Shown here: positions 59,155-64,000 of the stretch, one piece after another
Numbering within the stretch: the stretch's first letter is position 1
Layout: each line of letters starts with the position of its first letter
Made by a program: the position numbers and the translations under genes
Assembly (NCBI GenBank): GCA_036388475.1
Contig: DASVRT010000036.1
Coordinates: 60,579-124,578, forward strand
Source: JALZHR01 sp036388475
GTDB taxonomy: Bacteria > Acidobacteriota > Blastocatellia > Pyrinomonadales > Pyrinomonadaceae
DNA length: 64,000 nucleotides
Reading direction: 5' to 3'
The notes under the pieces: model-generated
The model's database searches: none
What the model saw: the letters and a program-made list of their open reading frames with translations, nothing else
Told to the model about the DNA's origin: nothing

Positions 59155-59243
59155 GGAAACGCCGGCTGTCAGCGAGCGCGCCAAACTTTAGCATTTCAAA
59201 TTGCGAAAGAACACGCTTTATCACAGCCGGCGTTTCCGCCTTT
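59149..59243. repeat. Perfect 21-bp inverted repeat at the end of the hybrid kinase gene
   Basis: AAAGGCGGAAACGCCGGCTG plus T (59149-59169) equals the complement of 59223-59243 over all 21 bp, with a 53-base loop. It sits just 5 bp after the kinase stop (minus strand) and joins the right end of the AT-rich array. It could end the kinase transcript. Confidence 0.88.
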
Positions 59244-59248
59244 GTGAT

Positions 59249-61525
<2,277 letters not shown>

Positions 61526-61597
61526 TAACCCTCCTTAATCTTGAAGCGGAAAGAAGACGTCCCGCTTCGGACAACTGCTTTCCACTCTTCTATTTTT

Positions 61598-64000
61598 CTA
61601 CTTATCGAGCCAAATACGCAAGAGCGAAAGCAGTTGTTCGGTATCGACGGGCTTCGTAATATAATCCGACGCCCCGGCTTCCAGACATTTCTGGCGGTCG
61701 CCCTTCATCGCTTTGGCGGTCACGGCAATAATCGGAATCGACTTGAATTTCGGAATCTGGCGGATTTCGTGCATCGCCTCGTAACCGTCCATTTCCGGCA
61801 TCATAATATCCATCAAAACGCCTTCGATGCCCGCCGTTTTCTTGAGCGTTTCGATGCCGTCGCGACCGTTTTCGGCGTAGACGACCTGCATCTGCTGGCG
61901 TTCGAGCGCGCTCGTTAAAGCGAAGATATTACGGATATCGTCGTCCACGATTAACACTTTTTTGCCTTCCAGGCGCGGGTCGACGCGATTGACGCGCATC
62001 ATCATATTCTTTTGCGAAGCGCTCAAATCGGCGACGTCGCGATGCAGAAACAGCGCCGTTTCATCGACTAATCTTTCCAGCGAATCGGCGTCTTTGATGA
62101 TAATCGTTTCGGCAAGCTTTTTAATGCGCGCGGTTTCGCGTTTCGTCAAATCCTTGCCCGTGTGGACGATGACGGGAAGCTCCGGGAAGCCCGATTTCTG
62201 TTTGATTTTGCCGATCAGTTCAGACCATTCCATATCGGGCAGCATCAAATCGACAATCGCGCAGTCGAAGCGCGCCTGCTGCAAAGTGTTCAGCGCCTCT
62301 TCGCCCGTTCCGACCGACGTTATCTCGACGTCTTCGCCGCCGATTAGCTCGTTGATGCTGCGCTGAAGCGTTTCGTCGTCTTCGATGAGAAGAAGTTTTT
62401 TCACCTTCCGCGAGACAAAATCCTTCAGGCTGACGACGCCTTCGACCAGTTTTTCGCGATTGACCGGCTTGGTGATGTGTCCGAGCGCGCCGAGTTTCAG
62501 AACGCGCCGCAAATCTTCGATGACCGAGATAATCTGCACCGGAATATGACGCGTCGAAGGGTCGTGTTTCAGGCGGTCGAGAACGGCGTAGCCGTGCATT
62601 CCCGGCAGCGTCAAATCGAGCGTGACGGCGTCGGGACGATATTTTCGCGCCGTCAGCAGCGCTTCTTCGCCGCGCTGCGCGACCAGGCATTTAAAGCCCT
62701 GTTCGTGCGCAATATCGACCAGAATGCGGGCGAAAGTGCTGTCGTCTTCGACAATCAGCAGCACGCGGTCGTCCGGTTTAATCTCGCCTCTATCGTCGCT
62801 GACGATGATTTGCACGCGCGAAATCGCTTCGGCTTCGTTTTCGCGCGACAGCGAAATCAGGCTTTGGCGCGCGTGACCGTTGCCCGCCGCGAATTCTTCT
62901 TCTTCGTCCTGCGGCGTTAAAACGGTCGGCTGGTAATTTTCCGGCAGGTAGAAAGTAAACCGGCTGCCTTCGCCCGGTCGGCTTTCCAGAGTGATTTCGC
63001 CGCCCAGCAGACGCGCGATTTCGCGGCTGATGGAAAGTCCCAGACCCGTTCCGCCGTATTTGCGGCTCGTCGTTCCGTCCGCCTGCTGAAACGCCTCGAA
63101 AATAAGCTGCTGCTTGTCTTCGGGAATGCCGATGCCGGTGTCGCTGACTTTGAAAGCGATAACCGAAGAAGCCCGGTTCAGGCTGTCGTTATCATAACTC
63201 CAGCCGCTTTCGGCAGTGCTGACCTGCACGGCGACTTGTCCCTGATGCGTAAATTTAAAGGCATTCGAGAGCAGATTTTTGAGCACCTGACGCAGGCGTT
63301 TGACGTCGGTTTGCATATGTCTGGGCAGTTGCTCGTCGAGTTCGATAACGAGTTGAAGCCCTTTATCCTGCGCAATCTGGTTGAACGTGCGCTCGATGTC
63401 GCCCTGCAAATCACCGAAATGAACTTCGCCGATTTCGACGCCCATCGTGCCGGATTCAATTTTCGACAAATCGAGAATTTCGTTAATCAGCGCCAGCAAA
63501 TCCGCGCCCGACGAGTGAATCGTTTCGGCAAACTCGATTTGTTTTTCGTTGAGCGTGCCGTCCGGATTTTCCGAAAGCATCTTCGATAAGATAAGCATCG
63601 AATTGAGCGGCGTGCGCAATTCGTGCGACATATTCGCCAGAAACTCGGATTTATATTTCGACGAAAGAGCGAGCTGTTTCGCTTTGTCTTCGAGCGCGAC
63701 GCGGGCGAGCTCGATTTCGCGATTTTTCTGTTCGACTTCGGATTTTTGTTCGAGCAAAAGCTGCGCTTTTTCTTCGAGTTCCTGGTTGGTCTGCTGGAGT
63801 TCTTCCTGCTGCTGTTTGAGCAGTTCTTCAGAAGTTTGCAGCGACTGCGCCTGAAGTTCCAGACGGCGGTTCGTTTCCTGCAATTCCGCCTGACCGACCT
63901 GCAATTCCTGCGCGAGCGACTGCGATTGTTTCAGCAGCTCTTCGGTTCTCATATTCGCTTCAATCGTGTTGATAACGATACCGATCGACTCGGTCAACTG
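61598..64000 (-). CDS. Hybrid histidine kinase with three C-terminal receivers (partial)
   Basis: The frame is open through the right edge (Q-L-T-E-S at the border), so the N-terminus is missing; the first visible residues, TESIGIVINTIEANMRTEEL, look like the end of a GAF domain. A long coiled coil rich in Gln/Glu/Leu follows, then HisKA (LANMSHELRTPLNSML), the ATPase boxes (NLLSNAFKFTHQGQ, DTGIGIPEDKQQLIFEAFQ, GTGLGLSISREIARLLGG) and three receivers in row (phospho-sites in VTLDLTLPGMHG, AIVDLMLPDMEW and VLMDIMMPEMDG). Such SpeC-like signalling hubs often collect several inputs. It lies 72 bp upstream of the next kinase and is probably co-transcribed with it. Confidence 0.92.
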   Translation of the reverse strand, partial: QLTESIGIVINTIEANMRTEELLKQSQSLAQELQVGQAELQETNRRLELQAQSLQTSEELLKQQQEELQQTNQELEEKAQLLLEQKSEVEQKNREIELARVALEDKAKQLALSSKYKSEFLANMSHELRTPLNSMLILSKMLSENPDGTLNEKQIEFAETIHSSGADLLALINEILDLSKIESGTMGVEIGEVHFGDLQGDIERTFNQIAQDKGLQLVIELDEQLPRHMQTDVKRLRQVLKNLLSNAFKFTHQGQVAVQVSTAESGWSYDNDSLNRASSVIAFKVSDTGIGIPEDKQQLIFEAFQQADGTTSRKYGGTGLGLSISREIARLLGGEITLESRPGEGSRFTFYLPENYQPTVLTPQDEEEEFAAGNGHARQSLISLSRENEAEAISRVQIIVSDDRGEIKPDDRVLLIVEDDSTFARILVDIAHEQGFKCLVAQRGEEALLTARKYRPDAVTLDLTLPGMHGYAVLDRLKHDPSTRHIPVQIISVIEDLRRVLKLGALGHITKPVNREKLVEGVVSLKDFVSRKVKKLLLIEDDETLQRSINELIGGEDVEITSVGTGEEALNTLQQARFDCAIVDLMLPDMEWSELIGKIKQKSGFPELPVIVHTGKDLTKRETARIKKLAETIIIKDADSLERLVDETALFLHRDVADLSASQKNMMMRVNRVDPRLEGKKVLIVDDDIRNIFALTSALERQQMQVVYAENGRDGIETLKKTAGIEGVLMDIMMPEMDGYEAMHEIRQIPKFKSIPIIAVTAKAMKGDRQKCLEAGASDYITKPVDTEQLLSLLRIWLDK

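Noticed and set aside
58958..59191. Open frames on both strands over the AT-rich array (77 and 70 residues)
   Set aside because: Same reason: hydrophobic seven-residue repeats (ILAIPIS-like) arise from the 21-bp units. No convincing ribosome site.

Overview
The window reads as a chromosomal segment of a free-living, heterotrophic, probably aerobic Gram-negative bacterium. The gene set (a nickel superoxide dismutase with its maturation peptidase, a PreTA-type reductive pyrimidine pathway, a Pao-like molybdenum hydroxylase, a compact heme cluster, VanW and NorD homologues) together with intergenic palindromes built from 7-, 9- or 10-bp units suggests Acidobacteriota, class Blastocatellia or a relative. 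This placement is an inference from gene content and sequence style, not a measured phylogeny. I see no rRNA, tRNA, CRISPR array, transposase or phage gene.

Layout. 1-6600: the end of a signalling protein, a lone receiver, a voltage-gated K+ channel, a reductase-like protein, a PduO-type cobalamin adenosyltransferase, a VanW/glycosyltransferase fusion, and a cupin gene behind a near-consensus sigma-54 promoter. 6.7-18.6 kb is mostly on the minus strand: a very large NorD-like VWA protein, an FHA/DUF5715 membrane protein, lipA-sodX-sodN, a ferredoxin, truA, a thioesterase and a hydrolase. 18.9-24.0 kb: an STT3-like membrane protein, a lipoprotein, an AI-2E family permease and an acyl-CoA ligase. 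24.2-36.9 kb (plus): a near-complete reductive pyrimidine catabolic cluster (aldehyde dehydrogenase, aminotransferase, dihydropyrimidinase, NCS1 permease, ureidopropionase, PreT, PreA) that also holds a GTP cyclohydrolase II homologue and a methyltransferase. 37.0-38.6 kb: a secreted M28 peptidase. 39.5-48.1 kb (plus): an exported Pao-type molybdenum hydroxylase with two different large subunits, XdhC and MocA. 48.2-58.8 kb (minus): nine heme genes, hemA-C-D-E-N-H-Y-B-L in transcription order, covering glutamyl-tRNA to protoheme. 59.2-64.0 kb: two hybrid histidine kinases, the last cut by the window edge.

The most unusual feature is the DNA between the genes. About twenty gaps hold palindromic elements whose arms are short degenerate tandem repeats with a period of 7 bp (or 9/10 bp). 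The repeat word differs from locus to locus, but the two arms of one element match each other, perfectly over 31 bp at 18632-18780 and 28 bp at 53072-53139. The same heptamer language occurs in frame inside three genes (FHA protein, acyl-CoA ligase, mocA N-terminus). Two longer arrays with an exact 21-bp (3 x 7) period lie at 38971-39200 (GC-rich, palindromic about its centre) and 59008-59154 (AT-rich, upstream of the heme cluster). Heptanucleotide STRRs of cyanobacteria are the closest described analogue I can name. I regard this as the best candidate for an undescribed system in the window.
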